This document shows, in pieces, positions 18,464 through 26,684 of a stretch of DNA of 64,000 nt. How positions within the stretch are numbered: the first letter of the stretch is position 1; each line of letters begins with the position of its first letter. Below the pieces are notes generated by a model. That model saw only the letters and a program-made list of their open reading frames with translations. It was not told where the DNA came from and searched no databases. The position numbers and the translations under genes were made by a program. The stretch is from Sulfitobacter sp. W027 (GTDB lineage Bacteria > Pseudomonadota > Alphaproteobacteria > Rhodobacterales > Rhodobacteraceae), in the NCBI RefSeq assembly GCF_025143985.1, contig NZ_CP083565.1:1-64000 (forward strand). The letters run 5' to 3'.

Positions 18464-18818
18464 ATGCGCTTTACCTTTACTGCCCTCACCTGTTCGACAC
18501 TGGCCCTGCCGGTTAACGCGGAAACGACCGTTAACCTTGCCCTCGGTGCCGTCGATAGTATCGAGACCATGACCTATACCTGCGATGCGGCTGCCCCCCT
18601 GCGCGTGCAATATGTCAACGCGGGGGGAGAACGAGCTGGCGCTAACTAACATCAACGGTACCCCGCGGATTTTCGTCAACGTCGTGTCTGGTTCGGGCGC
18701 GCGCTATGTCTCGGGCGCTGATACCTTGTCGACCAAAGGCATGACCTTGCTTTTGGAGAACCAGATGGACGAGACCAGAGTTCTCTGTGAACAATCTAGC
18801 GACATGCCGCAGGAATAG
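18464..18818 (+). pseudogene. MliC-family lysozyme inhibitor-like protein, frameshifted
   Basis: The first frame gives a signal peptide (MRFTFTALTCSTLALPVNA) and the start of the MliC fold (TYTCDAAAPLRVQYVN). It then shifts at the G6 run 18622-18627 into nonsense ending at 18649. In the +2 frame the rest continues perfectly: NELALTNINGTPRIFVNV, SGSGARYVSGADTLSTKG, ending MPQE. One G fewer would give a single protein of about 117 residues. MliC proteins are periplasmic inhibitors of C-type lysozyme. The lesion may be genuine or a homopolymer error. Confidence 0.75.
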
Positions 18819-18874
18819 GCGCATCGCCTTTTGAGGGGCAAATTAGGACAGAAGGTCGCAGGCCACCCCGAACG

Positions 18875-18903
18875 CTTGATAAGTCGCTCGGGGCGGCCCA
18901 TGT
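18875..18903 (+). promoter_or_regulatory. Sigma-32 (RpoH)-like promoter
   Basis: CTTGATA at 18875-18881 and CCCATGT at 18897-18903 are separated by 15 bases, close to the heat-shock sigma pattern (CTTGAAA, CCCCATNT). The same arrangement with identical spacing precedes the paralogous leader at 24747. It would start a transcript carrying a hairpin, pseudoknot copy B and the DUF1127 gene. Confidence 0.45.
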
Positions 18904-18939
18904 CAGAGGTATGACGATGTTCGGAATTCATACGAGGCT

Positions 18940-19019
18940 CCTGCTGAACGCAGGAAAAACACTGAACCGCCGGTAGCCCCGGGCGGAATGGTGCGGCAAC
19001 GCCTGTTCCAGCCACGGGG
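18940..19019 (+). ncRNA. Candidate structured leader RNA: hairpin plus pseudoknot (copy B)
   Basis: First a hairpin CCTGC/GCAGG (18940-18954). Then the pseudoknot: stem 1 CCGCC (18967-18971) with GGCGG (18982-18986), loop 1 GGTAG (5 bases), stem 2 CCCCG (18977-18981) with CGGGG (19015-19019). Loop 3 is 28 bases and contains GCG-GCAA-CGC, a GNRA-type hairpin. It lies between an RpoH-like promoter and the DUF1127 gene at 19147. Copy C at 24747 has the same order with compensatory changes in the first hairpin. Confidence 0.6.
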
Positions 19020-19146
19020 TTCACTCGATCTCAGGATCAATCAACATGACGGACGTATGCGCCTCCGACGCCAATCGCTTTTATGCGCATGGCTGAGCGA
19101 GAGGCTACCTCCGTCGCGGTTTAATCATCTCGTCATGGAGGATGTC

Positions 19147-19431
19147 ATGTACGCCTATTTCATCGCCAATTATTCACCATTCAAATCGGCGCCCCCCTCG
19201 CCAAAACCAGCGGGTTCTTCCGCGCAGCCGGGCGCTCTTCGCCGTCTGATGCGGTCTGCGGTTCTTGGCTGGCAGCGTCAAAGGACAATTGCCGCCTTAC
19301 ACGAGTTGGACGACTACGTCCTACGTGACATCGGTCTTCGCCGGGACGAAATCCCGCTGATCGTGAAGCGCATGCAAGCCGATAACCTGCCCAAGAACGG
19401 CTCCACGTCTCTTAAGCATCATCACGCGTGA
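19147..19431 (+). CDS. DUF1127 (YjiS-like) small protein
   Basis: 94 residues. The C-terminal half has the DUF1127 core, LHELDDYVLRDIGLRRDEI. DUF1127 proteins are small basic proteins linked to stress, phosphate metabolism and RNA turnover in alpha-proteobacteria. The ATG at 19147 is chosen because GGAGG is at 19137-19141, the same arrangement as in the decayed paralogue at 24943. It carries a long structured leader (copy B), suggesting post-transcriptional control. Confidence 0.75.
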   Translation: MYAYFIANYSPFKSAPPSPKPAGSSAQPGALRRLMRSAVLGWQRQRTIAALHELDDYVLRDIGLRRDEIPLIVKRMQADNLPKNGSTSLKHHHA

Positions 19432-19524
19432 TTAACGTTTTTCCGTGAGGCGCACGATGCAGCATCCCCAAAAGGCGTAAACGCTGCATTCGCGATATTT
19501 CAAAGCTACGAGAGGACCGAAAAG

Positions 19525-19812
19525 ATGATGCTTTGCAAAGCAGATTTTGAAGAGCTGTTTCCGGAATTGTTTGAACCGCAGGTCAGTGCAAGGCCCGCTC
19601 TACCGTCAGACGACTGTGTTGCTCGCTGGGAGGACGATGGTGGAGCGCCGGCTCCGATTGCCGGGAAACGCAGTAGATCATGGCAAGGGTACGCGGCTTC
19701 GCCCATGGTCGCAGCCCTTCTTGGGCTGGCCGCAATACATTCCGCCATGCAGTTGAGCAAGGTGGCGATGCCTCCGGCCCGGCGCATATTGGATATGGAG
19801 GAAATACGCTGA
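19525..19812 (+). CDS. Small hypothetical protein with one membrane helix
   Basis: 95 residues, not recognised. The N-terminal half is acidic (FEELFPELFEPQ). A hydrophobic segment follows around residues 58-78 (ASPMVAALLGLAAIHSAM), then a short basic tail. GAGAGGA lies 8-14 bases before the ATG. An intrinsic terminator follows at 19896. Position after the DUF1127 gene suggests a stress-related membrane peptide, which is inference. Confidence 0.5.
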   Translation: MMLCKADFEELFPELFEPQVSARPALPSDDCVARWEDDGGAPAPIAGKRSRSWQGYAASPMVAALLGLAAIHSAMQLSKVAMPPARRILDMEEIR

Positions 19813-19895
19813 CAGCGCAGTGAAACGTCTGGCAGAGGTCCAGCATCGTTCTTGATCGGACGGGTTAAGCGCTCTGCTCATGTCACAGATTTCAT

Positions 19896-19926
19896 AGCTC
19901 CGGCATCTGCCGGGGCTTTCTTTTTT
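19896..19926 (+). terminator. Intrinsic terminator
   Basis: Stem AGCTCCGGCA / TGCCGGGGCT (one T-G pair) with a TC loop, followed by TTTCTTTTTTC. It ends the DUF1127/small-protein transcription unit before the MFS pseudogene. Confidence 0.8.
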
Positions 19927-20006
19927 CAATTAGGTCACTTTTCTCTGCTAGGCTGAAGGGTGACGATTACTTAGGCTTCGAGCTTCCGTTCAGACATAAT
20001 GCAACG

Positions 20007-21274
20007 ATGGCCCAAACAGTACGCTCCCTGCTCGCCCCCGTCAGAGCCCTCTTCGGCGGGACCACGCTCTTGATCGCGGGCAACAGCCTGCTTGGTGTCA
20101 TCCTTCCTTTGCGAATGGAGGCAGCAGGCTATCCAGTTGCGTTGACCGGTGTCGTGATGGCCGCCTATTACATGGGGCTGGCCTTTGGCGGGCTCTATAC
20201 CAAACGTGTCATTCTGCGGATCGGCCATATTCGAGCCTTCTCTGCCTTTGCCGCGCTGACGGCGGCGGTCTGCTTGGCCTATGGTTTTTTTGAGTTTCCA
20301 GCAGCATGGATCCTGTTGCGGATGATCAACGGCTTCTGCATAGTCGGCATGACCACGTCCATCGAGAGCTGGTTGAACGACCGCAGCAGCAACGAGACGC
20401 GCGACCGGGTGCTTGGCTTTTATATGCTGGTCTTTTATCTGGCGATTGCTGCGGGGCAGACTTTAGTCAACCTTGGCACAGGCGGCGGCAGCGATCATTT
20501 GATGATCGCATCGACACTCATCGGGTTGTCGCTCACCCCATCGCGATGACCCGCTTGGGCGAGCCGGACTTGAAAGCTTCTCAGCCGCTCGACATTTGAA
20601 CGCTATACAATGCATCGAGTGTTGAGGTCGTCGGCACGGTTGTTGCGGGCGTGCCTGTCGGGTCTTTCTACGCACTCGGCGTCGTCTTTGCCCGGCAGAT
20701 CGGGTTGACCGTGCCTGAAGCCGCGATGTTCATGAGTACGGTCGTACTGGGCGGTCTTGGCTTTCAAGTGCCTGTAGGGATGCTTGCGGACCGGTTTGAC
20801 AGGCGCATCGTCATGTCCTGCCTCTTGTTGGTGGTTGGGGTATCATGGGGGTTGCTCAGCACCGCGCTTTCGGGCGGGGTTCCCTTAGTGGTCCTGATCA
20901 CGATGGCCTTGGCCTTCGGTGGCGCTATCAGCAGCGTCTACCCGCTCTGCGTCGCGCAGACCTTCGACCGGTTGGAAAAGCGGTTTTACGTAGCGGCGTC
21001 AGGGCGTCTGTTGATGGTCTATTCCATCGGCGCCACGGTCGGACCGCTACTGGCGTCATTCCTGATGTCGATCTTTGGGCCTGCGTCGTTCTTCCTGTTC
21101 GAATCCGCTGTCGCCGTTCTTTATGCGCTCTTTGTGCTGGTCGCCATTCGCAACAGACAGGCACTTCCGGTGGAAGGTCGCGAGAAGTTTGTGCCGCTGC
21201 CGTATATTTCCCCGGTGGCCGTGGAGCTTGACCCGCGCACGCCAGAGGAAGAAGAAACGCCTGTGGCCAATTAA
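20007..21274 (+). pseudogene. MFS transporter, broken by a frameshift and a stop codon
   Basis: Two frames together make a complete 12-helix major-facilitator protein of the YcaD-like type. The first part (20007-20549) ends IASTLIGLSLTP at a C4 run (20536-20539). One more C restores the frame through IAMTRLGEPDLKASQPLDI, then an in-frame TGA at 20597-20599. After it TLYNASSVEVVGTVVAG leads into the second half (MADRF-type loop as GMLADRFDRRIVMS). Two independent lesions argue for real decay rather than one sequencing error. It converges with the HPP gene at 21282. Confidence 0.82.
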
Positions 21275-21281
21275 CGTCGGT

Positions 21282-22376
21282 TCAGGCCACGGCCCGTTCG
21301 TCCGCACCTTGCAGCAGCAGCCGCATGATGTCTGTCCGCGTCAAAATGCCGACAAGCTGCGTGCCTTTCACGACGGGAATCACATCACTGCCCTGCTCGG
21401 CCAAGCGGTTCAGCAGAACCCCAACCGGAAGGTCATGCGGCACCGCCCGGTTTGCCGAATGCATGACGTCCCCCACAGTCTGTCGTGCCTGCTGTTTGCG
21501 GGCCAAGGGGCGGCCTTGCGCGGCTATCATGCCGAGCAGATCAGCCTGCAAGATCACCCCGCGCAGGGTATCCCCAGCGTCGACAACCGGTAGGCTCTTG
21601 ATCCGGTGTTTACGCAGCAATCGCGTCGCTTCCTTAAGAGATGTCTTAGGGTCAACCGTGATCAGATCGCTGGTCATGATGTCTGCGCAGGTCGTACCGT
21701 CAAAACGATGCTGCGCCGCTTCGGCCTCGGCGGCGGCAAGGAGACGCCCCAGATCGGCCACGCCGAGGTTCGTGGTCTGATTGTAGCGCTCCAGCAATTC
21801 GCCAAGCTGGTCCGTCGACAACCCCAAACGCGGCGGCGCGTCATCTGGCTCTTCTTTTGGCAAGCGAAAGGGATATTTCCGCCCTGTCAGCCGGTTATAG
21901 ACTGTGGCGCAGAGCACAAGCACCACCGTCGCCAACCCCAGCGGCACCAAGGCGAACCACGGCCCAGCCTCGAATGCCAATTCGGGGTTGAGCGCGGTCA
22001 GCAAGGCTACCGCCCCGCCCGGCGGATGCAAGGCGCGCAGAAACATCATAACAGTGATCGCACCACCCACTGCGATGCCAACTGACCAAGGACCGGGGAT
22101 GTACCAAACCGCTATCAAAGCCACCAAAGCAGCGCTGATGTTACCCACTACTGCCGACCATGGCTGCGCCAGCGGCGAGTTTGGCACGCAAAAAAGCAAC
22201 ACCGCCGTCGCACCTAAAGGGGCCACGAGATAGAAGGATGTCTGCCCAAAGAGCGCACCGAGATAGGCCAGCCCCACGCAAACGCTGATACCAATGAGGG
22301 CGCCAAGACCCGCCCGCAGCGGTTCGCCCCCGTGGAACCGGGGCAGCGCCGGTTCAAGGTGGTGCCATATCCGCAT
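21282..22376 (-). CDS. HPP-family membrane protein with tandem CBS domains
   Basis: 364 residues. Residues 20-165 form the HPP membrane domain with several helices and the name-giving motif (LRALHPPGGAVALLTALNP). A linker follows, then two CBS motifs (about 235-360: DIMTSDLITVDPKTSLKEA and VPVGVLLNRLAEQGSDVIP). CBS pairs sense adenine nucleotides. Some plant HPP proteins transport nitrite; a similar role here is only a possibility, though the window also encodes nitrite reductase. GGTAACATG places the start at 22376. Confidence 0.8.
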   Translation of the reverse strand: MRIWHHLEPALPRFHGGEPLRAGLGALIGISVCVGLAYLGALFGQTSFYLVAPLGATAVLLFCVPNSPLAQPWSAVVGNISAALVALIAVWYIPGPWSVGIAVGGAITVMMFLRALHPPGGAVALLTALNPELAFEAGPWFALVPLGLATVVLVLCATVYNRLTGRKYPFRLPKEEPDDAPPRLGLSTDQLGELLERYNQTTNLGVADLGRLLAAAEAEAAQHRFDGTTCADIMTSDLITVDPKTSLKEATRLLRKHRIKSLPVVDAGDTLRGVILQADLLGMIAAQGRPLARKQQARQTVGDVMHSANRAVPHDLPVGVLLNRLAEQGSDVIPVVKGTQLVGILTRTDIMRLLLQGADERAVA

Positions 22377-22560
22377 GTTACCTTTTCTCCCGTCGACCTG
22401 CCGCCCGCGACGACATTGGGTATTCTTCTGCCTATTAAGGTTTATGTGCTGAAACTGAACAGGACAGGACGCAAAAAGGTCAAGACTTCTAATATTCCGC
22501 GTGCCGCTGGAACAGGTTGCCTACGCTTTTCGCAAAAACGCAAATGTTCAGCTAATGGCC

Positions 22561-22845
22561 TTATACCGGTTCAGGCGTAATCGCTGCAACAATATCCTCT
22601 CGCCCGCGCTCGTTCCGCGCGGCAGTGATCTGCTGGTCCAACCACTCGACGTCACTCTTGCGCAAGCGATTGACCACATTATCCGCATCGTCGTCCGCAT
22701 AGCCCAAAGCGCGCAAAGTCAGCCCGCCAAGCGCCAGCGCTGAGAGCCAACTCTCCCGCAAGATCGCGTCGTTCGGCATACCTTTACCGGCAAGCCGCAC
22801 CGCAAAGACCTTGGCGAGTTGCACCTGCCCTAGAAGGCCGTCCAA
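22561..22845 (-). pseudogene. C-terminal remnant resembling a Kef/CPA2-type antiporter tail
   Basis: 94 codons without an obvious start. The segment ESWLSALALGGLTLRALGYADDDADNVVNRLRKSDVEWLDQQ resembles the helical tail after the TrkA-N domain in KefB/KefC-like proteins. No membrane domain lies upstream, only about 160 non-coding bases, so this is most likely a 3' relic. Assignment is tentative. Confidence 0.4.
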
Positions 22846-23009
22846 AGCAGCGATGATCCGCGCGGCACGCTAATGGCCTTTCTGCAAACCACCTATGAGG
22901 CCGCCGCAGAGACAGGCGACTGGTACAGGGACGCATTGGAATTTGGCTTGAGGCAACCAAGGGTGCCCCGTCCCATCGACCGGGGCTAATCTCTCGGGCT
23001 ATCGTCCGC

Positions 23010-23450
23010 TTAACCGTCCTGCTCCAATCGCACTATCATACGCTCGGCGGTTTGCAGCAACGCCGCTTTCCCCGGCGAGGGCGGCAAGGTGAACGCCTCG
23101 GTCCCGTCCTCAAGATAGCGGGCCGAGGTGACATCGTGCTGGTGCAACATCGGCACAACATGGGCATGGGTATGGGCGACGTGAATACCGGTATAGAAGA
23201 ACGCCACGCGCTCGACTTGCCATTCGTCCTTCATCGCCCGCGCCAACCGCTGCCCAACTGTCATGATCCGCGCTGCCACGGGTTCGGGCATGTCCTCAAA
23301 CCACGGATAATGTTGCTTGGGGATGATTAGCGTATGACCCTCTCGGATCGGATGCAGATCAAGAAATGCGAGGATCAAATCGTCTTCAAACAACTTGAAC
23401 GCAGGCAGATCAGACCGCGCTATCCGACAAAAGATACACGTATCGTTCAT
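23010..23450 (-). CDS. HIT-family protein (nucleotide hydrolase/transferase)
   Basis: 146 residues. The start MNDTCIFCRIARSDLPAFK is typical of bacterial HIT proteins, and the histidine triad appears as HVAHTHAHVVPM near residue 98. HIT enzymes hydrolyse phosphoramidates or dinucleoside polyphosphates. The start at 23450 is chosen on family grounds; the longer frame overlaps the pseudouridine synthase gene upstream. Confidence 0.85.
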   Translation of the reverse strand: MNDTCIFCRIARSDLPAFKLFEDDLILAFLDLHPIREGHTLIIPKQHYPWFEDMPEPVAARIMTVGQRLARAMKDEWQVERVAFFYTGIHVAHTHAHVVPMLHQHDVTSARYLEDGTEAFTLPPSPGKAALLQTAERMIVRLEQDG

Positions 23451-23526
23451 TTTGCTTCCACCTCTAAGGGATGCGGCTTGCTTTGATCTCTGCAATGGTT
23501 TGCCGATGAACGCGGCGACGTCCAGA

Positions 23527-24273
23527 CTAGCTCGACAATTTTGCGAAAACCTTAGCGGTGTCATCCGCATTCAGAAGGCACCACGCAGCTGCCTGCAAAT
23601 TTTCCGGCAATGTCAGATCGCCCAGAGCTTCGCGGTGCAGAGCCTCCACATGGTTGCCCACGGCGGCAAACATGCGCCGCACCTGGTGGTATCGGCCCTC
23701 GGTAATGCTCAACCGCGCCTCTGTGGGTGACAATACGCAGAGCTTGGCGGAATGCAGTGGCTTTTTCTCTCCGCTCAACATCAATTCGCCCGATGCAAAC
23801 ACGTCCACCTCATGGCCCTCAACGGGCCGCGCCAGACTGGCTCGGTAGGTCTTTTCGACAGCGAGGTTGGGGCTGGTGATCCGGTGCAACAGATCGCCAT
23901 CATCCGTAAGCAACAGCAGACCAGAGGTCTCCTTGTCCAGCCGACCAACAGGCGAGAGCATGGGTTTGCGATGCCGCCAGCGGTCGGGTAAAAGATCATA
24001 GACCAGCGGCCCGCTGTCTTTGCGCGAACAGATGTATCCCGCTGGCTTATTCATCATCACCACCATCCCCGGCAAGGGGTCCAGCGGCGCGCCGTGGACG
24101 GTCATCCGTTCGGTGAGATCCGGGGACAAGGGAACGCGCTTAGCCACATCCGCGACCCGCGCACCATCCAGCACAATCCGTCGCGCCCGCGCGATCTGCG
24201 CAATCTCTCCGCGTGAGCCATAGCCCAAGGACCCCAGCAGCCTATCAATTCGCGTGGTCGGAACTTTGGTCAT
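23527..24273 (-). CDS. RsuA/RluB/E/F-family pseudouridine synthase
   Basis: 248 residues. An S4-like N-terminal domain (TRIDRLLGSLGYGSRGEIAQ) precedes the catalytic core with GRLDKETSGLLLLTDDGDLL, whose Asp is the catalytic residue, and the ITEGRYHQVRRMFAAVGN motif. Such enzymes modify uridines in rRNA; RsuA acts on small-subunit rRNA. The start at 24273 (MTKVPTTRID) is preferred to one ten codons upstream. Confidence 0.85.
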   Translation of the reverse strand: MTKVPTTRIDRLLGSLGYGSRGEIAQIARARRIVLDGARVADVAKRVPLSPDLTERMTVHGAPLDPLPGMVVMMNKPAGYICSRKDSGPLVYDLLPDRWRHRKPMLSPVGRLDKETSGLLLLTDDGDLLHRITSPNLAVEKTYRASLARPVEGHEVDVFASGELMLSGEKKPLHSAKLCVLSPTEARLSITEGRYHQVRRMFAAVGNHVEALHREALGDLTLPENLQAAAWCLLNADDTAKVFAKLSS

Positions 24274-24484
24274 CGGGTCAGACCTTTCTAAACCACATCG
24301 CATTGGCCTGTTGTGCTGCGCCCTGTCAGCGAAAGCAAGCTACATGCACAACACGGCTCGGGTCATGCTGTACCGCACCTCGCGGCAGAGTTTTTGCCAA
24401 ACCGTTTTTCGTGCTTGCATCTGGTGAGATCGACCGAAGGAGAGCCGCAATGCCGTACGTCGGGAATATGACGTTCCTGAAGAA

Positions 24485-24643
24485 ATCTTGAACGACGCCA
24501 CGCGCGATCGCGGATCGCAAGAACGAACTGCTCAAAGCGTGACGCGATGACAAAAAGGCCGAGATGCGCGCCTCAGATGAGGGCATGGAAGGCACGGACC
24601 GGACAGAGTTTCTCGGCCGGATCAAACGGCCCTCGATCAGCTA
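24485..24643 (+). pseudogene. Small decayed reading frame, unrecognised
   Basis: One frame reads RAIADRKNELLKA, then TGA, then RDDKKAEMRASDEGMEGTDR and TEFLGRIKRPSIS before TAG. Codon-like composition continues on both sides of the stop, so a small charged protein with a nonsense change (for example CGA to TGA) is likely. The remaining 24274-24484 and 24644-24685 show nothing else I can support. Confidence 0.3.
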
Positions 24644-24685
24644 GAAAACCCGGCGGTTTCATAGGCATGCTCACCCCGCCCTGCA

Positions 24686-24714
24686 CTTGCATGCTGCGGG
24701 GTTCATTCCCATAT
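24686..24714 (+). promoter_or_regulatory. Sigma-32 (RpoH)-like promoter
   Basis: CTTGCAT at 24686-24692 and CCCATAT at 24708-24714 with a 15-base spacer, the same geometry as at 18875-18903. It lies 56 bases before pseudoknot copy C. Confidence 0.45.
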
Positions 24715-24746
24715 TAGGAGCATGATGATCCGCTTTCATATGAGGG

Positions 24747-24825
24747 TTCTGCCAAGCGCAGAACGTCTGCTGAACCGCCGGTAGCCCCGAGCGGGCGGGC
24801 CTTTTGGTCTGTCCATAGCTCGGGG
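24747..24825 (+). ncRNA. Candidate structured leader RNA: hairpin plus pseudoknot (copy C)
   Basis: Hairpin TTCTGC/GCAGAA (24747-24763). Pseudoknot stem 1 is CCGCC (24775-24779) with GGCGG (24794-24798); loop 1 is GGTAG. Stem 2 is extended to 8 bp, CCCCGAGC (24785-24792) with GCTCGGGG (24818-24825); loop 3 is 19 bases. The extension of stem 2 on both strands is strong support for pairing. It is the leader of the decayed DUF1127 gene. Confidence 0.62.
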
Positions 24826-24942
24826 GTTTGATTTCATTTTCAACAGTCAAACAGAACGACGCTTTGCAGCGGGGTTGGAGTAGTGCCACCTGTCTGGTCA
24901 CTGCGCGTTCAGCCGACAGCATCTGCTGTTATGGAGGATCAA

Positions 24943-25366
24943 ATGGCCATCTATATCACTCGAAAAATGCTCAACGATTTCGCACGGCAAGAAGCGAAAT
25001 GCGGCACCATTCTCAGTCTTCCGCGATCTTGCGACCTCGCTCGCCCGCCGCAGGCAGCGACGCCGGGCGATGGCGGAACTTGAGGCAATGGATGACGCCA
25101 CACTGCGCGATATCGGCATCTACCGAGGCGACATCCGCAATATGGTCGGCGGGATGAACGATGCCGATCTGCGGCTGGAACCGGCCTGTTCTCACGCTCA
25201 GCACCGATCCGCCAAATCGTCCGCGCAGGCCGATCAGCACGCCTCACTTGCCTGGCCTAGTCTCGCAAGCTCTTCCCAAAGAGCCGCTCGCGCCCCTGTG
25301 TCAGCCACCGGGGCGCGGGAGTTTGGCCATTCACCAAAGTGCATCAGGAGCTATCTGCGACAGTAA
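24943..25366 (+). pseudogene. DUF1127 protein, frameshifted
   Basis: GGAGG at 24933-24937 precedes ATG 24943, and the frame reads MAIYITRKMLNDFARQEAKC up to about 25018. One base too many near CTTCCG (25018-25023) throws it out of frame. The next frame continues LATSLARRRQRRRAMAELEA, MDDATLRDIGIYRGDIRNMV, the DUF1127 core. The C-terminal end is uncertain because the open frame runs unusually far. It is the paralogue of 19147. Confidence 0.65.
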
Positions 25367-25841
25367 CCCATTCCCAAACCAGCACCGCCAATATTGCCAA
25401 CGTCGCCTCTCTAGCGGACGCCCTGTATGAAGCGCGGTCGGCCACCTATCGGTTGGTGATGAGGTCGCATATGTACCATTGGAATGTGACCGGCTCGCAT
25501 TTCCTAACGGTGCATGGACGGACCGAGACGCAATATACCGGTATGTTCGCCGCCGCTGATGTGATCGCCGAGCGCATCCGCGCCTTAGGCAAATCGGCGG
25601 TGATCGACCCCGTCCAAGTCTCCGGGGGGGTCGCGAAGCCGATGTGTCCCAATCTGCCAAAGAGATGCTGCGTAATCTATTGTCAAATCATGAGCGCCTT
25701 GCAGCACAGAGGCGCCATTTAATCGGAACGGCTGAACCTGCCAAAAACCCGGTGACTGCCGATCTCGCCACCACGCGGGCGGATTTCCATGAGAATGCCG
25801 CGTGAATGCTCCGCGCCATGGTGGGGTCAGGCCGGTTTTGA
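25339..25841 (+). pseudogene. dps: Dps-family ferritin-like protein, frameshifted
   Basis: From GTG 25339 the frame gives the Dps N-terminal half with ferroxidase-site elements (RSHMYHWNVTG, TETQYTGMFAAADVIAERIR). At the G7 run 25624-25630 it shifts. In the next frame the protein continues READVSQSAKEMLRNLLSNH, then TTRADFHENAA, where TGA (25803-25805) replaces the usual Trp before MLRAMV. Dps proteins protect DNA and oxidise iron. An 8-bp hairpin (CGCGCCCC/GGGGCGCG) lies just upstream at about 25288-25316. Confidence 0.78.
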
Positions 25842-26072
25842 GACCTGCCAGTCTGCTAGCGCGCCTCAAGGCTCAAGATTGTAAAACCGACGTCGCGATG
25901 GAGAAAGCCTGCGCCCCCCTTATCCACGTTAAAACGACCGATCCCTCTGCACAATCTCGCTCAGCAAGAGGGCGTGGCTCAAGAAGACCTCTCAGCCAGA
26001 TTGACGAGGCCCATGTCTGTGCTTAGGTTAGTTTGCATGTTGGAACACGTAGATCATTACCGATTTCTACTT

Positions 26073-26133
26073 CTGAACCGCCCGTATCCCCGGGCGGTCT
26101 AGGCGCAACTGCGCCTGACGTACTCCCCGGGGC
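26073..26133 (+). ncRNA. Candidate structured leader RNA, H-type pseudoknot (copy D)
   Basis: CTGAACCGCC starts at 26073. Stem 1 is CCGCC (26078-26082) with GGCGG (26093-26097); loop 1 is 5 bases. Stem 2 is CCCCG (26088-26092) with CGGGG (26128-26132). Loop 3 (30 bases) carries a perfect hairpin AGGCGC/GCGCCT (26101-26116). It stands 54 bases before the Rnk-like gene at 26187, matching copy A at 17007. Confidence 0.62.
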
Positions 26134-26186
26134 CTCTTCACTTACTGAAAAACGTGAAAGCGGCGCTCTGCGCCCGAGGAGAGAAC

Positions 26187-26684
26187 ATGGCCACTGTCAT
26201 TGCAACCGATCAGTCCCCGTCCACCAGCCGCAACGTCTTTCGTGCGCTCGGGAACACGCCAACGGTCCTTCCACAATCGGACTATCACAAACTCCAAGAA
26301 CACCTTGAGGATTGCGATAATGTCACCCGGCCGGGGTCGACCCTTTTGGCCTATGTGCTTGCCAACAAACTGCTGAACGTGCGCCCCGTCGCTGACCTGC
26401 CCTATCTCGATCTTGTTTTGGGAGGCACCGAAGTGACCTATGTCATCGACGGCGCCGCGCCGAGTACAGGGCTGCTTGTGCATACGGCAAGACCGGGCGC
26501 GCCGGGAGGTGTGATCGCCGTGGCGTCCCTGCTTGGGGCCACGCTCATCGGTATGCGCGTCGGAGAGCGTGCGCCATTGCTGAACCAAGATGGCAGCATC
26601 GTCACCCTATCTATGATCTCAGTTGTCCAGCCTTTCTGCACAGCACAGAAGAACGGAATTTACGCGCAGGAGTGCTTAAAATGA
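26187..26684 (+). CDS. Divergent Rnk/GreA-C-like protein (copy 2)
   Basis: 165 residues. The N-terminal part is a helical arm (SDYHKLQEHLEDCDNVTRPG) and the C-terminal half keeps a Gre-like fold with VASLLGATLIGMRVGERAPL, which aligns with VTSFLGATILGMQKLQKAPL in the paralogue at 17112. GAGGAGA precedes ATG 26187. The TGA overlaps the ATG of the following rnk copy (ATGA at 26681), so the pair is translationally coupled. The biochemical role is unknown. Confidence 0.62.
   Translation: MATVIATDQSPSTSRNVFRALGNTPTVLPQSDYHKLQEHLEDCDNVTRPGSTLLAYVLANKLLNVRPVADLPYLDLVLGGTEVTYVIDGAAPSTGLLVHTARPGAPGGVIAVASLLGATLIGMRVGERAPLLNQDGSIVTLSMISVVQPFCTAQKNGIYAQECLK

Noticed and set aside
22873..22989. 38-codon plus-strand frame MAFLQTTYEAAAETGDWYRD
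   Set aside because: It has no ribosome site or recognisable relatives and sits beside a relic; too little evidence for a gene.
25802..26026. 74-codon open frame after dps
   Set aside because: It overlaps the last codons of dps in another frame and has no support from composition or neighbours.
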